NCBI GenBank assembly: GCA_946186175.1
Contig: CAMHMG010000153.1
Coordinates: 1-7,275, forward strand
Direction: 5' to 3'
DNA: 7,275 nt
Source: an uncultured Clostridia bacterium
Lineage (GTDB): Bacteria > Bacillota > Clostridia > Lachnospirales > Lachnospiraceae
In this document: in pieces, positions 6,676 to 7,275 of the stretch
How the letters are laid out: each line of letters starts with the position of its first letter
Position numbering within the stretch: position 1 is the stretch's first letter
Program-made: the position numbers and the translations under genes
Notes under the pieces: model-generated
Told to the model about the DNA's origin: nothing
Database searches by the model: none
The model's input: the letters and a program-made list of their open reading frames with translations, nothing else

Positions 6676-6877
6676 TGCAGTTATCACATTTTCTAGTCTT
6701 GGATTTTTCAAATCCATTAATATATTTATCAACGGTTCTGCGATCAATACCTAGTTCTCTGCCAATCTGACTTTTATTTACTTTCAAAATGCCCTCCTCT
6801 ACGAATGGTTTTAACTTGTATAAATCTTGAATTGACTCAATACGTAAGTCTGTTATGATATTTGATTCTATTATCAT
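6656..6877 (-). pseudogene. Truncated IS21-type transposase gene, N-terminal HTH only
   Basis: The minus-strand frame starts at 6877 with MIIESNIITDLRIESIQDLY and contains KSQIGRELGIDRRTVDKYI (35-53), a helix-turn-helix typical of the first 60 residues of IS21-family IstA transposases, followed by NGFEKSKTRK. A full IstA is about 400-500 residues and carries a DDE catalytic domain, then istB; here the frame ends after 73 residues, the last four or so (LLAR) probably coming from flanking DNA. It has a strong ribosome site, GGAGGAG (complement of 6884-6890), 6 bases before the ATG. It is therefore the intact 5' end of an element whose remaining 1.5-2 kb are gone. It is not an active transposase, though it could still make a short DNA-binding peptide. 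Confidence 0.65.
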
Positions 6878-6903
6878 TATGAGCTCCTCCTTCTTAGCTC
6901 ATA
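6878..6903 (-). promoter_or_regulatory. Hairpin presenting the transposase ribosome site
   Basis: TATGAGCT (6878-6885) and AGCTCATA (6896-6903) are exact 8-base complements around a 10-base loop. On the minus strand the loop reads AAGAAGGAGG, most of the Shine-Dalgarno, and the stem ends directly at the transposase ATG. Such a leader could dampen or time translation of the transposase. Confidence 0.45.
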
Positions 6904-6912
6904 TATCATAAC

Positions 6913-6946
6913 ATTTGTACATTTTTATTTAATACTATTTGTACAT
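6913..6946. repeat. Two direct copies of ATTTGTACAT
   Basis: Perfect 10-base copies are at 6913-6922 and 6937-6946. GTAC is its own complement, so each unit is partly palindromic. They most likely are transposase binding sites at the IS end; the copy nearer the gene also overlaps the region where the transposase promoter should lie (TGTTATGAT on the minus strand, 6905-6913). Confidence 0.55.
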
Positions 6947-6966
6947 AAATAAGTATAACTTAATAA

Positions 6967-7230
6967 ATGGAAGATGCCATTATAAAAATCATCGACCTAG
7001 AGAATGAAATCAACCAGGATATGATGAAGCTTGTGGAACTGAAGAAGGATATCATCCGCAAGATCAAGGCTGTGGAGAGCGCCGAACTTCAGACGATACT
7101 GGAACTTCGGTACCTGTCCTATATGAGATGGGAAGAGATTGCAATCGAACTTGGATATGGTATCGACAATGTATTCCGCCTTCACAGGAATGCCCTGGAT
7201 GAAATCGAGATTCCGGAAAGAATACAGTAA
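6967..7230 (+). pseudogene. 5'-truncated DUF1492/ArpU-like phage regulator
   Basis: The 87-residue frame MEDAIIKIIDLENEINQDMM... followed by a helix-turn-helix (LELRYLSYMRWEEIAIELGY and onward to HRNALDEI, about 46-79) matches the C-terminal two thirds of DUF1492 proteins, sigma-70 region-4-like regulators of about 130-150 residues that control late genes in Firmicute phages. Full members have some 50-60 residues before the SK.RMEDAII segment; here TAATAA (6961-6966) immediately precedes the ATG and the sequence beyond belongs to the IS end. There is no ribosome site before 6967, so expression is doubtful although the DNA-binding part is intact. Its codons are visibly richer in G and C than the defence genes to the left, consistent with another origin. 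Confidence 0.65.
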
Positions 7231-7264
7231 AATCAAGTTCGATACAGTAAGCCTATGTGATAAT
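7222..7264 (+). promoter_or_regulatory. Possible phage promoter with direct repeats
   Basis: ATACAGTAA occurs twice (7222-7230 and 7242-7250), exactly 20 bases apart and so on the same face of the helix. The extended -10 sequence TGTGATAAT follows at 7256-7264. There is no good -35 hexamer, as expected for a promoter that needs an activator. The position directly after a DUF1492/ArpU-like gene fits a late promoter served by that protein. The target gene lies beyond the window. Confidence 0.4.
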
Positions 7265-7275
7265 GTTAAGATGGC

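Larger units (their letters stand above)
6660..6960 (-). mobile_element. Remnant of an IS21-type insertion sequence (one end)
   Basis: This covers the transposase 5' fragment plus about 80 bases of upstream end sequence. ATTTGTACAT occurs twice (6913-6922 and 6937-6946, 24 bases apart); repeated end motifs inside the termini are a trait of the IS21 family, where transposase binds several copies. The outer boundary lies close to 6960-6966, where phage-type coding sequence resumes. The inner boundary lies near 6660-6670. The exact tip and any target duplication cannot be fixed because the other end is missing. Confidence 0.5.

Noticed and set aside
1..7275. CRISPR array, tRNA or rRNA
   Set aside because: No regularly spaced repeats of suitable length and no tRNA-like or rRNA-like sequence were seen on either strand.

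Overview
The window looks like an accessory (defence plus prophage or integrative-element) region of a low-GC Firmicute, most likely a Lachnospiraceae-type Clostridium relative. The grounds are A/T-rich codon use, GGAGG ribosome sites, sigma-A-type promoters with TGn-extended -10 boxes, and protein families that I associate with gut Clostridia. No taxonomic marker gene is present, so this is an inference.

Layout. Positions 15-188 hold a small unrecognised 57-residue gene. Positions 309-3533 encode a complete 1074-residue SNF2-type (superfamily II) helicase with a phospholipase-D-like N-terminal region. Positions 3708-5102 and 5095-5772 encode an AAA/ABC-type ATPase and a TOPRIM-domain protein in an 8-base overlap. 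This is the two-gene arrangement of OLD-like, RloA/RloB, AbiL and PARIS-type abortive-infection systems, and the pair has its own good promoter at 3617-3645. Positions 5806-6465 encode a DUF4391 protein. At 6459 a DUF3800-like gene begins but breaks off after 26 codons.

From about 6537 to the end the sequence is a patchwork: a short piece that may come from a PBECR-like phage/plasmid protein, the 5' end of an IS21-type transposase gene on the minus strand with its terminal repeats (about 6660-6960), and then the C-terminal two thirds of a DUF1492/ArpU-like phage regulator (6967-7230). A likely phage promoter follows (7222-7264).

How it may work together. From memory of genomic context, the PLD-helicase and DUF4391 proteins normally travel with a type III-like DNA methyltransferase and a restriction helicase/nuclease. 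Neither is in this window. Instead, an ATPase/TOPRIM pair sits between helicase and DUF4391, and the downstream side has been cut away by rearrangement at an IS. The most interesting reading is a compact nested defence locus: a self-transcribed ATPase/nuclease module embedded in a helicase-DUF4391 locus. Signs of regulation are an inverted repeat over its promoter and a long hairpin across the TOPRIM stop codon. All functional statements rest on motif reading and recall of families; no search was run.
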